NCBI GenBank assembly: GCA_028281785.1
Contig: JANQJG010000055.1
Coordinates: forward strand, 1 to 64,000
Length of the DNA: 64,000 nucleotides
Reading direction: 5' to 3'
From: Rhodospirillales bacterium
GTDB taxonomy: Bacteria > Pseudomonadota > Alphaproteobacteria > Rhodospirillales > Shumkoniaceae
A program made the translations under genes and the position numbers. How positions within the stretch are numbered: the stretch's first letter is position 1; each line of letters starts with the position of its first letter. The notes below the pieces were generated by a model. The model did no database searches. It was given only the letters and a program-made list of their open reading frames with translations, and was not told the origin of the DNA. Positions 53,577 to 64,000 of this stretch are shown here, in pieces.

Positions 53577-54859
53577 CGCTTTTCCTGCTTCTCGGCGGAA
53601 TGCTGGTTCTGCTGTTGACCGGCTTGCCGATCTTCGCCGGCTTGGGCTTGGCGGCGATCGTGATCCTTGTGGCCACCGAGGGGCAGATCGGAAGCTTGGC
53701 GGAAATCGTCTTCGGCAAGCTCAACATCTACCTTCTTGTCGCCATCCCGCTTTTCGCCCTGATGGCCCATGTGATCATCCGGTCGCGGGTCGTCGACGAT
53801 TTGTATTCCGCGATCCACGGCATGGTGCGGCATTGGCCAGGGGGGCTGGGTGTCGCGACGGTTCTTTCCTGCACCATTTTCGCGGCGATCTCCGGGTCGT
53901 CGGTGGCCACCGCGCTGACCATCGGAACCAGTGCGATTCCGCAGATGAAACGATACGGCTATCCGTCGCACGCGGCTTATGGCGTCGTCGCCGCCGGAGG
54001 CACGCTCGGAATTCTGATCCCGCCGTCCGGACCGATGGTTCTGTATGGTGTCGTGTCCGACACCTCCATCGGGGCGCTGTTCATTGGCGGTATGCTCCCG
54101 GGGTTGGCGGTGGCGGCGCTGTTTTGTGTCTATTGCGTCATCCGCGCGGCGAGGGACCCGGAACAGACGCGGCCGACACGGGCGAGCGCCGCGGAAATTC
54201 TCGTCGCTTTGCGGCGTGCCTTCTGGCCGCTCCTGCTGCCCCCGGTGATTCTCGGCGGCATGTACTTCGGAATCTTCACGGCGACCGAGGCCGCGGCCGT
54301 GGGCGCGATTGGTGCTATCGCCATCGCCGCAGGCGTCTACCGCAATTTCGGCATTTCAGATCTGTTCGAAGCCGCCAGGGAGACGGTGCGAACCACGGCG
54401 ATGCTTTTCATGATCCTCGTCGGCGCGGCGATGTTCGGCCATGTCCTGACACTGCTCCGCCTGCCGGCCCAACTGGTCGAGACCGTCACGGCCATGGGTA
54501 TTGGACCCATCGGCTTCATTCTGGCGGTCATGGCGGTCATCATCGTCCTCGGCATGTTCCTGGAGACGATATCGATCATTCTCATTACGACGCCGATTGT
54601 GTTGCCGGTTATCGACGCGCTGGGCATCGATCCCGTCTGGTACGGGGTCATGCTCATGATCAATCTCGAGCTCGCCCTCATCACCCCTCCCGTCGGGATG
54701 AACCTGTTCGTCATCAAAGGAATATCGGGCGCGTCCATGCGCGAAGTCATCGCCGGGACTTGGCCTTACGTGTTGCTTATGCTCATGGGGCTCGCGGTGG
54801 TCGTGATGTGGCCACCCTTGGTTCTTTGGTTGCCCCAGACCATGGGCTACGGTATGTGA
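53573..54859 (+). CDS. TRAP transporter large permease (DctM family)
   Basis: 428 aa from the GTG at 53573, which overlaps the dctQ stop. About 12 hydrophobic segments. Conserved blocks: LSCTIFAAISGSSVATALTI, GYPSHAAYGVVAAGGTLGIL with IPPSGPMVLYGVVSDTSIGA, and GMFLETISIILITTPIVLPV with ALITPPVGMNLFVIKGISG. It couples solute uptake to sodium or proton entry. A longer frame from 53336 is dctQ antiphase. Confidence 0.95.
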   Translation: MTLFLLLGGMLVLLLTGLPIFAGLGLAAIVILVATEGQIGSLAEIVFGKLNIYLLVAIPLFALMAHVIIRSRVVDDLYSAIHGMVRHWPGGLGVATVLSCTIFAAISGSSVATALTIGTSAIPQMKRYGYPSHAAYGVVAAGGTLGILIPPSGPMVLYGVVSDTSIGALFIGGMLPGLAVAALFCVYCVIRAARDPEQTRPTRASAAEILVALRRAFWPLLLPPVILGGMYFGIFTATEAAAVGAIGAIAIAAGVYRNFGISDLFEAARETVRTTAMLFMILVGAAMFGHVLTLLRLPAQLVETVTAMGIGPIGFILAVMAVIIVLGMFLETISIILITTPIVLPVIDALGIDPVWYGVMLMINLELALITPPVGMNLFVIKGISGASMREVIAGTWPYVLLMLMGLAVVVMWPPLVLWLPQTMGYGM

Positions 54860-54923
54860 TCGCGCTGGCGACGAGATATTCGCAGCCTCATTCTTCGTCC
54901 CAGCTAAGGAGCAGCCACCGGTC

Positions 54924-56177
54924 ATGAGCGATCGAACACCATTGCTGAGGCCCTTTGCCGGCCTGCGTCCCGCCGCGGGCCATGAGCAGGCTGTTCTGGC
55001 GCCCCCCTACGACGTGGTGACAGAGGCCGAGGCGCGCGAGAAGGCGGCCGGCAAGCCCTGGAGCTTTCTGCGCGTATCGCGGCCGGAGATCGATTTTCCG
55101 GAAGGCGAGCGCCCAACGGCCGAGGTGTTGTATGCCAAGGCATCGGACACGCTTCAGCGGATGACCGCGGAAGGCGTTCTGGTGAGGGATTCGGGACCGC
55201 GGTTCTACGCCTATCGGATTACGGCCGGAGACCACGTGCAAACCGGCATCGTCGGCGCGGCGTCCGTTGAGGCCTATGCTCGGAACCGGATCCGGCGTCA
55301 CGAATTGACGCGACCGGACAAGGAGGACGACCGGGTCCGCCAGATCGAGGGCGTCAACGCGCATACAGGTCCCGTCATGGTGGCGCACCGTCCCGACCGG
55401 GAGGTGGATGAGATCGTCAACGGCGAGGTCCGGCGGGCGCCCGACCTGTCCGCGGTCGCTGACGATGGGGCGGAGCACACGCTCTGGATTCTGTCCGATC
55501 CGCACGCCGTCGGTTCCTTGGCCGGTGTTTTCGATCGAATGGATGCCCTGTACATGGCCGACGGCCACCACCGGTCCAATGCCGCCACCCGTGTCGCGGA
55601 GGCGCGGCGGGCCGCGAACCCGGTGCCACGCGGTGATGCGTCCTATGAGAGTTTTCTTGCGGTTGTGTTCCCCGCGGATCAGCTGCGTATCCTCGACTAC
55701 AACCGTGTCGTGCGAGATCTCGGGGCGCTGACGCCCGAGAGCTTTCTTGGCCGCGTTGAGGAGGCTTTCGAGGTGACACCCGCCGGCGAACCGATGCGCC
55801 CTTCCCGCCGAGGCCGGTTCGGCATGTATTTGGCTGGAGGGTGGTACGACCTCCGGCTCCGCGACCTTCCCGGAGAATCGGACCCTGTCGTCGACCGTTT
55901 GGACATCAGCCTGCTGACGGTGCGGCTGCTGGCGCCCGTCCTGGGGATCGGCGACCCAAGATCGGACCCCCGCATCGATTTCGTCGGGGGCGCCCGAGGT
56001 ATGGGTGAGCTGGAGCGGAGGGTCGATTCGGGGGAGATGGCGGTCGCGTTCTCGGTGTTCCCGACAACCATGGAAGACCTGATTGCCGTAAGCGACGCGG
56101 GAGCCGTGATGCCACCCAAATCGACCTGGTTCGAGCCGAAGCTCGCCGACGGTCTGGTGTCCTTGATTCTGGACTGA
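54924..56177 (+). CDS. DUF1015 family protein
   Basis: 417 aa. LRPFAGLRPAAGHEQAVLAP PYDVVTEAEAR (in part) and SFLRVSRPEIDFPEGERP open the family, then LYMADGHHRSNAATRVAEAR, the most conserved segment, and AVVFPADQLRILDYNRVVRD. DUF1015 proteins are widespread and soluble; some are described as putative serine kinases (SerK-like), and the ADGHHR motif is the key active-site segment there. Here the function is a prediction only. It precedes miaA by 41 nt. Confidence 0.93.
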   Translation: MSDRTPLLRPFAGLRPAAGHEQAVLAPPYDVVTEAEAREKAAGKPWSFLRVSRPEIDFPEGERPTAEVLYAKASDTLQRMTAEGVLVRDSGPRFYAYRITAGDHVQTGIVGAASVEAYARNRIRRHELTRPDKEDDRVRQIEGVNAHTGPVMVAHRPDREVDEIVNGEVRRAPDLSAVADDGAEHTLWILSDPHAVGSLAGVFDRMDALYMADGHHRSNAATRVAEARRAANPVPRGDASYESFLAVVFPADQLRILDYNRVVRDLGALTPESFLGRVEEAFEVTPAGEPMRPSRRGRFGMYLAGGWYDLRLRDLPGESDPVVDRLDISLLTVRLLAPVLGIGDPRSDPRIDFVGGARGMGELERRVDSGEMAVAFSVFPTTMEDLIAVSDAGAVMPPKSTWFEPKLADGLVSLILD

Positions 56178-56218
56178 TCGAGCCCCCACCCGGTTCCGGC
56201 CCAACGAGAGCGGAACCC

Positions 56219-57175
56219 ATGCCAAATCGGAGTGACCCTCACGCGGTTATTCTTGCCGGTCCGACAGCGAGCGGCAAGTCGGCCTTGGCCATCGATATTG
56301 CGGCCGAGTTTCCTGGGACCGTCATCAATGCCGACAGCATGCAGGTCTACCGTGAGCTCCGCATCCTGACGGCGCGGCCGAGCCCGGCGGATGAAGCGCG
56401 GGTTCCCCATCGCCTGTTCGGGGTCCTTCCCATTTCAGAGCCCTGTTCCGCCGGGCGCTGGCTAGAGATGGCGGTTGGGGAAATCGAAGCGGCCTGGGCC
56501 ACTGGGCGGCTTCCCGTCGTGGTCGGCGGCACGGGCCTGTACCTCAAGGCGCTGTTGGACGGGCTGGCCACGATCCCGCCGATCGCGGCGGAAGTGCGTG
56601 CCGAGGCGCGGGCGCGATATGAGCGGCTGGGTGGCGAGGCGTTTCGCCGAGAACTGAGACATTGGGATCCAAAGGCGGCCGAAACGCTTCCCGCGAGCGA
56701 CCGTCAACGACTCATCCGCGCCTATGAGGTTGTCAAGGGCACAGGGCAGCCGCTCGTGGCCTGGCAGGCCGACGATAAGGGCCAAGTCCGGCTCCGCGGC
56801 CGCTCGCTGGTGCTGACTCTGCTTCCGCCGCGCGAGGGACTCTACGAAAAGATAGAAGACCGGTTCGACAGAATGATTGAAGACGGCGCTGTCGACGAGG
56901 CGGCGGCCCTCAATCGAGCGGATCTTGATCCTTCCCTCCCCGGGTTGAAGGCGGTGGGTGTTCGCGAGCTTCTCGGCCATCTGCGAGGAGAGTTGACCCT
57001 TGACGAGGCCCGTGAAGCGGCTAAAAGGGCCTCTCGCCAATACGCCAAACGCCAGTACACATGGCTGCGCCATCAGCTGGATGATAGTCATGTTTTTTCT
57101 GAGCAATATTCGAAAAGGTTGGGCAAAAAAATATTTCCAATTATTCGTCGTTTCCTGTTGACCACGCAACAATGA
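56219..57175 (+). CDS. miaA: tRNA dimethylallyltransferase MiaA
   Basis: 318 aa. Adds a dimethylallyl group to A37 of tRNAs reading UNN codons. The P-loop AVILAGPTASGKSALAIDIA, NADSMQVYRELRILTARPS, VVVGGTGLYLKALLDGLATI and C-terminal ASRQYAKRQYTWLRHQL are all diagnostic. Normal length. ilvB lies 120 nt downstream. MiaA-modified tRNA-Leu and others are needed for normal attenuation in enteric bacteria, so the neighbourhood is worth noting. Confidence 0.96.
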   Translation: MPNRSDPHAVILAGPTASGKSALAIDIAAEFPGTVINADSMQVYRELRILTARPSPADEARVPHRLFGVLPISEPCSAGRWLEMAVGEIEAAWATGRLPVVVGGTGLYLKALLDGLATIPPIAAEVRAEARARYERLGGEAFRRELRHWDPKAAETLPASDRQRLIRAYEVVKGTGQPLVAWQADDKGQVRLRGRSLVLTLLPPREGLYEKIEDRFDRMIEDGAVDEAAALNRADLDPSLPGLKAVGVRELLGHLRGELTLDEAREAAKRASRQYAKRQYTWLRHQLDDSHVFSEQYSKRLGKKIFPIIRRFLLTTQQ

Positions 57176-57261
57176 ATGATTAGGTTGCGCCTGTAATTGG
57201 CTTTGCCGGCCCGGAGCGGGCGTTCATCGGCGCCAAGGGCGCCGTCCGCGATCCGGGCCGG
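57176..57261 (+). promoter_or_regulatory. Possible ilvB leader: mini-ORF and nested hairpins
   Basis: Directly after the miaA stop, ATG ATT AGG TTG CGC CTG TAA (57176-57196) encodes MIRLRL, rich in branched-chain residues. It is followed by a 9-bp perfect stem CCGGCCCGG/CCGGGCCGG (57206-57214 with 57253-57261) enclosing a second stem CGGCGCC AAG GGCGCCG (57228-57244). There is no U tract, so if this is an attenuator it is not a classical intrinsic one. Confidence 0.35.
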
Positions 57262-57295
57262 ATTTCTGTCCCTGAAGGAAAGGAAGGAGCACGTC

Positions 57296-59053
57296 ATGCC
57301 ATCGGATACATACTCGGGAGCGGAGATCGTCTTGAAGGTCCTCAAGGACCAAGACGTCGACGTCGTATTCGGGTATCCGGGCGGCGTAACGCTCCCTCTC
57401 TACGACCAGATCTATAAGCAGAACAGGCTTCGGCACATCCTCGTCCGGCACGAGCAGGGCGCGGTTCACGCGGCCGAGGGCTATGCCCGTTCGTCGGGTA
57501 AGGTGGGCGTCGTGCTCGTGACCTCCGGTCCCGGCGCGACGAATACGGTGACCGGCCTGACCGACGCCCTGATGGACAGTATCCCGGTCGTGTGCATCAC
57601 CGGGCAGGTACCGACCAGCCTGATCGGCAACGACGCCTTTCAGGAGGCCGACGTCACCGGCATAACGCGGCCCTGCACCAAGCACAACTATCTGATTCGC
57701 CATGTCGACGACCTTGCGCGCACGCTGCACGAGGCCTTCTATGTCGCCCGCAACGGCCGGCCCGGACCGGTGGTTGTCGACCTGCCGAAGGATGTGATTA
57801 TCGGGGCTGCCCCCTATGTGACCCGCAGCCAGTCGCGGCACCGCAGCTACCGACCGCAGCTGAAGGGGGATATCAAGGGCATTCGCGAGGCCGTCCGGCT
57901 GATGGCCTCGGCGAAGCGGCCCATCCTCTACGGCGGGGGCGGGATCATTAATTCGGGAAAGGTTGCGTCCCAGCTTCTCTGTGAGCTGGTTCGTCTCACC
58001 GGCTTCCCGTATACCTTGACCCTTATGGGCTTGGGCGCGGCGCCGGCCTCTCATCCTCAGTTCGTGGGCATGCCCGGCATGCACGGCACCTACGAGGCTA
58101 ACATGGCGATGCATGACTGCGACGTCATGGTCAACATCGGCGCCCGCTTCGATGACCGCGTGACCGGGCGCTTGTCCGATTTCTCACCGGACTCGCGCAA
58201 GATCCACATCGACATCGACCCGTCCTCCATCAACAAGAACGTGGTCGTGGACGTGCCGATCATCGGAGATGTCGCGCATGTGCTCGAGGACATCATCAAG
58301 GTGTGGAAGTCCTCCCAGGCACGGCCTGACCAGAAGGCGCTCGCGGCGTGGTGGAAGCAAATCGACGAATGGCGGGAACGCGACTGCCTCCGCTACCGCA
58401 AGAACGGCAAGGTGGCGAGACCGCAATACGCGGTGGACCGCCTTCAACAGCTGATCAAGGATCGCGACGCCTTCGTGTCGACCGATGTCGGCCAGCACCA
58501 GATGTGGGCGGCCCAATACATCGGTTTCGAAAAGCCGAACCGCTGGATGACGTCGGGCGGTCTCGGCACGATGGGGTATGGCCTACCGGCGGCCATGGGA
58601 GCCCAAATGGCAAACCCCAACGCCTTGGTCGTCTGCGTTACGAGCGAATCCTCGTTCATCATGAACATCCAGGAGCTATCGACGATTCGCCAGTACGATC
58701 TGCCCGTGAAGATCCTCCACCTCAACAACGCGTCCATGGGCATGGTTCGCCAGTGGCAGGAACTCTTTTACGAGAACCGTATCTCGGAGAGCCGCATGGA
58801 CGTGTTTCCGGATCTGGTGAAGCTGGCCGACGCGTTCGGCATTGCGGGATCCCGGATCGAGGATCCAGCCGACGTTGACAAGGGCATAAAGAGGATGCTG
58901 AAGCATAAGGGGGCTTATATCCTCGACATCCTCGTCGACCCTGCGGAGAACGTATATCCCATGATTCCGGCGGGGGCCGCGCATCACGAAATGATTCTCG
59001 GGCCGGCTGACGCGGAAGCATCGGAAACAGAGGCAGACGTCGTACTCGCCTAG
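57296..59053 (+). CDS. ilvB: Acetolactate synthase large subunit
   Basis: 585 aa. First common step of valine, leucine and isoleucine synthesis: ThDP-, Mg- and FAD-dependent condensation of pyruvate. Motifs: [40 protein letters not shown] (ThDP-activating Glu), [40 protein letters not shown] and [24 protein letters not shown] NIQEL block followed by [17 protein letters not shown] (ThDP/Mg site). The GCCGGS-like canonical 'GDxS' is replaced by [10 protein letters not shown] here, which is slightly unusual. The ATG at 57296 follows AAGGAAGGAG. Confidence 0.95.
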   Translation: MPSDTYSGAEIVLKVLKDQDVDVVFGYPGGVTLPLYDQIYKQNRLRHILVRHEQGAVHAAEGYARSSGKVGVVLVTSGPGATNTVTGLTDALMDSIPVVCITGQVPTSLIGNDAFQEADVTGITRPCTKHNYLIRHVDDLARTLHEAFYVARNGRPGPVVVDLPKDVIIGAAPYVTRSQSRHRSYRPQLKGDIKGIREAVRLMASAKRPILYGGGGIINSGKVASQLLCELVRLTGFPYTLTLMGLGAAPASHPQFVGMPGMHGTYEANMAMHDCDVMVNIGARFDDRVTGRLSDFSPDSRKIHIDIDPSSINKNVVVDVPIIGDVAHVLEDIIKVWKSSQARPDQKALAAWWKQIDEWRERDCLRYRKNGKVARPQYAVDRLQQLIKDRDAFVSTDVGQHQMWAAQYIGFEKPNRWMTSGGLGTMGYGLPAAMGAQMANPNALVVCVTSESSFIMNIQELSTIRQYDLPVKILHLNNASMGMVRQWQELFYENRISESRMDVFPDLVKLADAFGIAGSRIEDPADVDKGIKRMLKHKGAYILDILVDPAENVYPMIPAGAAHHEMILGPADAEASETEADVVLA

Positions 59054-59068
59054 GACTGGCGTCCACAC

Positions 59069-59110
59069 GGACCCGCCGCTATTCTCCCGCCCAGAGGGGG
59101 AGGCGGGTCC
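59069..59110 (+). promoter_or_regulatory. Stem-loop between ilvB and ilvN
   Basis: GGACCCGCC (59069-59077) pairs exactly with GGCGGGTCC (59102-59110). CTCTCTCTG follows nearby. It may reduce read-through or stabilise the ilvB message; the 171-nt gap is large for ilvBN. Confidence 0.5.
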
Positions 59111-59224
59111 GCGTGGGCTCTCTCTGTTCGCCGCTCATCGGGCGGTCACACGATCCGTTCACCAAGCATTCGGACGAGGGTGTGGTCCTCTCAAGCCCAC
59201 CCAGGAGATGGAGTCTACCGACAA

Positions 59225-59737
59225 ATGACTATTTCAGAGGACATGGAGTCCCATACGATCGCCGTTCTCGTCGAAAACGAGCCCGGTGTTCTCGCACGCG
59301 TGATCGGTCTTTTTTCGGGTCGGGGCTACAACATCGAAAGCCTGACCGTGGCGGAGGTCAACCCGACCGAAAATCTGTCCAGAATCACCATCGTGACCTC
59401 GGGAACGGAGATGATCATCGAGCAGATCAAGGCCCAGCTCGACCGGCTGGTCCCGGTCCACAAGGTTCGCGACCTCACTTTGGAGGGGGCTCATGTCGAG
59501 CGTGAGATGGCGCTGGTCAAGGTCGCCGGCACCGGGGAGTCCAGGGTCGAGTCCTTGCGAATAGCCGACATCTTCCGGGCACGCGTGGTCGACAGCACGA
59601 ACGAATCCTTCATATTCGAGATTGTCGGAAGAACGGCCAAGCTGAACGCTTTTATTCGGTTGATGGAACCTCTGGGTCTCATGGATATCTCACGCACGGG
59701 TACCGTCGCCATCGCCCGCGGTGCGGAATCTCTCTGA
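59225..59737 (+). CDS. ilvN: Acetolactate synthase small (regulatory) subunit
   Basis: 170 aa. N-terminal ACT domain: HTIAVLVENEPGVLARVIGL then FSGRGYNIESLTVAEVNPTE, binding valine for feedback control; C-terminal regulatory domain with HVEREMALVKVAG and ADIFRARVVDSTNESFIFEI. Stimulates and confers feedback inhibition on IlvB. I chose the ATG at 59225, where the ACT sequence begins shortly after; the frame is open to a GTG at 59180. ilvC follows 61 nt later. The symbol ilvH is equally used. Confidence 0.95.
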   Translation: MTISEDMESHTIAVLVENEPGVLARVIGLFSGRGYNIESLTVAEVNPTENLSRITIVTSGTEMIIEQIKAQLDRLVPVHKVRDLTLEGAHVEREMALVKVAGTGESRVESLRIADIFRARVVDSTNESFIFEIVGRTAKLNAFIRLMEPLGLMDISRTGTVAIARGAESL

Positions 59738-59786
59738 TCGGAGAGGCCGGAGCAAGTTCGTCAGTCGGCCAAGAATCATAATCTGA

Positions 59787-60818
<1,032 letters not shown>

Positions 60819-61223
60819 TTTCCGGGATCTCGTGGGGGACGCCCTTCCGTTTTCTCGGTGCGGGATCGGCCGAGAAACCTGCTTGGCAACGCTTATCGCC
60901 CTAAGGAAAGGCCGGGCGCTCGTTTTCTTGGGTATTGTCCGGACGATTTCGGAGCCCTTGCACCGCTACCGATATTCCCAGTAATTTCGGGCGCTCTCAC
61001 AAGTCCCCAGTGTTAACGATGCTTTAGGTAAACTTCTTGAAAATTGCCACTCACAACAAATGTGGAACTGTGGTATAGCAGAAGTGCAGTATCAGACAGT
61101 CGCCCAATCCAGGTGGTGCAGGCGGAGATGGCAGGTAGCGATCGGCAGTTACGAGCTGAGGGAGAGGCCCCAGTGCGGGTCTCGGCTGTTTGCTCGCGCG
61201 GTTCGCGCTTGGCGGCTGCTGTC
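60819..61223. other. ilvC-leuA intergenic region
   Basis: TTTCTCGG (60851-60858) pairs with CCGAGAAA (60870-60877), a weak hairpin with no T tract, possibly ending the ilv message. AT-rich sequence around 61010-61075 is the likely leuA promoter region, but I cannot fix hexamers. No gene seen. Confidence 0.35.
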
Positions 61224-61298
61224 ATGGGTCTCGACGGTCTCCTTCGACTTAGGTGCCCCTGAACGTTCCTGTCGCTCGGCGGCAAGCGTTCAGGGGAA
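61224..61298 (+). promoter_or_regulatory. Possible leuA leader peptide and stem-loop
   Basis: A 12-codon frame at 61224-61262 encodes MGLDGLLRLRCP, with four leucines using CTC and CTT codons. Its stop lies in the left arm of a perfect stem CCCCTGAACG (61256-61265) / CGTTCAGGGG (61289-61298). leuA starts 51 nt further on. This is the arrangement of leucine attenuation, but the stem lacks a U tract and the mini-ORF lacks a strong ribosome site. Confidence 0.45.
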
Positions 61299-61349
61299 GC
61301 AGCACACGTTCGGTACGAGTCTGCAACCTAATTCGAGAAGGACCGACAG

Positions 61350-62906
61350 ATGAGCGCTTACGAAAACCCCAATTACGTTCGGGTATTTGACACGACCCTG
61401 CGTGACGGCGAACAATCGCCCGGCGCGTCAATGAATTTGGACGAGAAGCTGCGGATTGCGCAGATTCTCGAGGAGATGGGCGTCGATATCATCGAGGCAG
61501 GGTTTCCGATTGCATCGGAAGGTGACTTCCGCGCTGTCAACGAGATCGCCAAGCTTCTGACCGAACCCGTGGTCTGTGGCCTGGCTCGCGCGACGCGGGC
61601 CGACATCGAGCGCGCCGCCGAAGCCATCAAGCCGGCGAAGCGAGGCCGCATTCACACATTTATTTCGACCAGCCCCTTGCACATGAAGCACAAGCTTCAA
61701 ATGGACGCTGAACAGGTGCATGAGGCGGTTGTCGAAAGCGTGAGTTTCGCCCGACGTTTTACGGACGATGTCGAATGGTCGTGTGAGGACGGATCTCGAA
61801 CGGACGCCGACTTCATGTGTCGTTGTGTCGAAAGCGCGATCGAGGCGGGAGCGACGACCATCAACATACCCGACACGGTGGGCTACGCCATGCCGGACGA
61901 ATTCGCCGGCATGATCGCGATGCTCTTTAACCGGGTTCCGAACATCGACAAGGCAATTGTCTCCGTTCACTGCCACAATGATTTGGGGATGGCCGTGGCT
62001 AACAGCATCGCCGCGGTCAAGGCGGGCGCGAGACAGGTCGAGTGCACGATCAATGGCCTCGGCGAGCGCGCGGGCAACGCGGCTCTGGAGGAGATCGTGA
62101 TGGGGATCCGCACACGTCCGGACAACCTCCCCTTCACGACTGGGGTGCGGACGGAAGCGATTACGAAGGCATCTCGCCTCGTGTCGACGGTGACGGGATT
62201 CGTGGTCCAGCCGAACAAGGCCATCGTTGGCGCAAACGCTTTCGCCCATGAAGCCGGCATTCATCAGGACGGGATGCTGAAAAACGCGCAGACCTATGAG
62301 ATCATGACGCCCGAATCGGTTGGGCTGAGCGCCTCCAAAATCGTCCTCGGTAAGCATTCCGGCCGCCACGCTTTTCGTGAGAAATTGCGGGAGTTAGGCT
62401 ATGACCTGGGTGACAACGCGATCCAGAGCGCCTTCAAGCGCTTCAAGGATTTGGCAGACGTCAAGAAAGAGATCTTCGATGACGATCTGATCGCCCTGGT
62501 CGACGACGAGGTCGTTCGGACTAATGACCGGCTTCAAATCGTGTCCCTGGAAATCCTGTGCGGGACGAAACACCGTCCGCCCGAGGCCGAACTGGAACTG
62601 GAAATCGACGGCGAAGTGAAGACTTGCAAGGCGACCGGGGATGGACCCGTGGATGCGTCTTTCAACTGCGTCAAGCAGTTGTTCCCGCATCGGGCCCGCC
62701 TGCAGCTTTACCAAGTGCATGCCGTAACTCAGGGAACGGATGCACAGGCCGAAGTGACGGTCCGGCTGGCAGAGGAGGGCAAGACCGTGAACGGCCAGGG
62801 GGCGGACACGGATACGATGGTTGCCTCGGTGAAGGCTTATGTAAATGCGCTCAACAAGCTGTTGGTTAAAAGGGAGAAGACCGCACCTGTTGCGCTTTCG
62901 ATCTAG
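61350..62906 (+). CDS. leuA: 2-isopropylmalate synthase
   Basis: 518 aa, bacterial class I LeuA. Catalytic barrel: VFDTTLRDGEQSPGASMNLD, EEMGVDIIEAGFPIASEGDF, SVHCHNDLGMAVANSIAAVK, QVECTINGLGERAGNAALEE and HEAGIHQDGMLKNAQTYEIM. The C-terminal LeuA regulatory (allosteric) domain covers about residues 390-515 and binds leucine for feedback inhibition. First committed step of leucine synthesis. The ATG follows GAGAAGGACCGACAG. Same strand as ilvBNC but separated by 531 nt, so probably a separate leucine-regulated unit. Confidence 0.97.
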   Translation: MSAYENPNYVRVFDTTLRDGEQSPGASMNLDEKLRIAQILEEMGVDIIEAGFPIASEGDFRAVNEIAKLLTEPVVCGLARATRADIERAAEAIKPAKRGRIHTFISTSPLHMKHKLQMDAEQVHEAVVESVSFARRFTDDVEWSCEDGSRTDADFMCRCVESAIEAGATTINIPDTVGYAMPDEFAGMIAMLFNRVPNIDKAIVSVHCHNDLGMAVANSIAAVKAGARQVECTINGLGERAGNAALEEIVMGIRTRPDNLPFTTGVRTEAITKASRLVSTVTGFVVQPNKAIVGANAFAHEAGIHQDGMLKNAQTYEIMTPESVGLSASKIVLGKHSGRHAFREKLRELGYDLGDNAIQSAFKRFKDLADVKKEIFDDDLIALVDDEVVRTNDRLQIVSLEILCGTKHRPPEAELELEIDGEVKTCKATGDGPVDASFNCVKQLFPHRARLQLYQVHAVTQGTDAQAEVTVRLAEEGKTVNGQGADTDTMVASVKAYVNALNKLLVKREKTAPVALSI

Positions 62907-62944
62907 CTCGTGGCCCGGGCCAGGGCTATAAACTGCGTGACTTC

Positions 62945-62968
62945 GCGCCGGAGCTTCGGCTCCGGCGC
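62945..62968 (+). terminator. Strong hairpin after leuA
   Basis: GCGCCGGAGC TTCG GCTCCGGCGC: a perfect 10-bp stem with a UUCG tetraloop. The T tract is weak, so termination strength is uncertain. Confidence 0.6.
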
Positions 62969-63001
62969 AGGGCACGGCTTCGTTTGGACATGAAAATGTG
63001 A

Positions 63002-64000
<999 letters not shown>

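Noticed and set aside
54888..56225. 445-aa minus-strand frame over the DUF1015 gene
   Set aside because: Antiphase shadow; DUF1015 motifs on the plus strand are unambiguous.
61224..61298. Classical intrinsic attenuator before leuA
   Set aside because: The stem is perfect but no U tract follows; kept only as a possible leader.

Overview
The window comes from a GC-rich alphaproteobacterium, probably Rhodospirillales-like. The strongest evidence is a circularly permuted, two-piece tmRNA gene on the minus strand at about 42645-42930 (tag ANDNEAFAVAA). Supporting signs are the alphaproteobacterial ribbon-helix-helix, SspB, DUF1127-type, DUF2065 and ThyX proteins and the short YkgO-type ribosomal protein L36.

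Layout. 1-2065: a candidate small RNA, then a minus-strand pair (N-formylglutamate amidohydrolase and GNAT acetyltransferase). 2066-2140: an intact tRNA-Val(GAC). 2089-25004: a genomic island of about 22.9 kb inserted in the 3' part of that tRNA gene. It is bounded by a perfect 55-bp direct repeat and carries its own tyrosine integrase, an AlpA-like factor, phage-type genes, IS21 remnants, a Panacea-type toxin-antitoxin pair, an XRE regulator with a palindromic operator and a CoiA-like nuclease. At its centre (5406-17203) is a tightly packed plus-strand operon of six genes: an SF1 helicase with a C-terminal Vsr/DUF559-like nuclease, a membrane-anchored coiled-coil protein, a membrane-anchored coiled-coil McrB-like AAA+ protein, a DUF2357/McrC-like protein, an Hsp70-like protein and a small protein. 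I interpret this as a CoCoNuT-like (coiled-coil nuclease tandem, McrBC-related) antiviral system with an unusual membrane-tethered build. It is the most interesting object in the window.

25005-64000 is ordinary chromosome. It holds a response regulator / periplasmic binding protein / hybrid kinase cluster, rpmJ, glycolate oxidase subunits glcE-glcF, an AsmA protein, fumC, a nitroreductase, sspB next to ssrA, thyX, an Mrp ATPase, hflK-hflC-DUF2065-degP, a TrpB2 / ICL-PEPM / TRAP transporter group, DUF1015, miaA, the branched-chain amino acid genes ilvB-ilvN-ilvC and leuA with possible leader-peptide regulation, and the start of mreB, which runs off the end.

Working together: HflKC and DegP are membrane and envelope quality control. 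tmRNA and SspB form the stalled-ribosome tagging and delivery route to ClpXP. ilvBNC and leuA form the valine/leucine pathway. The island's integrase, excision factor and arm-type repeats provide mobility for its defence cargo. No computation or database search was possible, so all family names rest on motif recognition.
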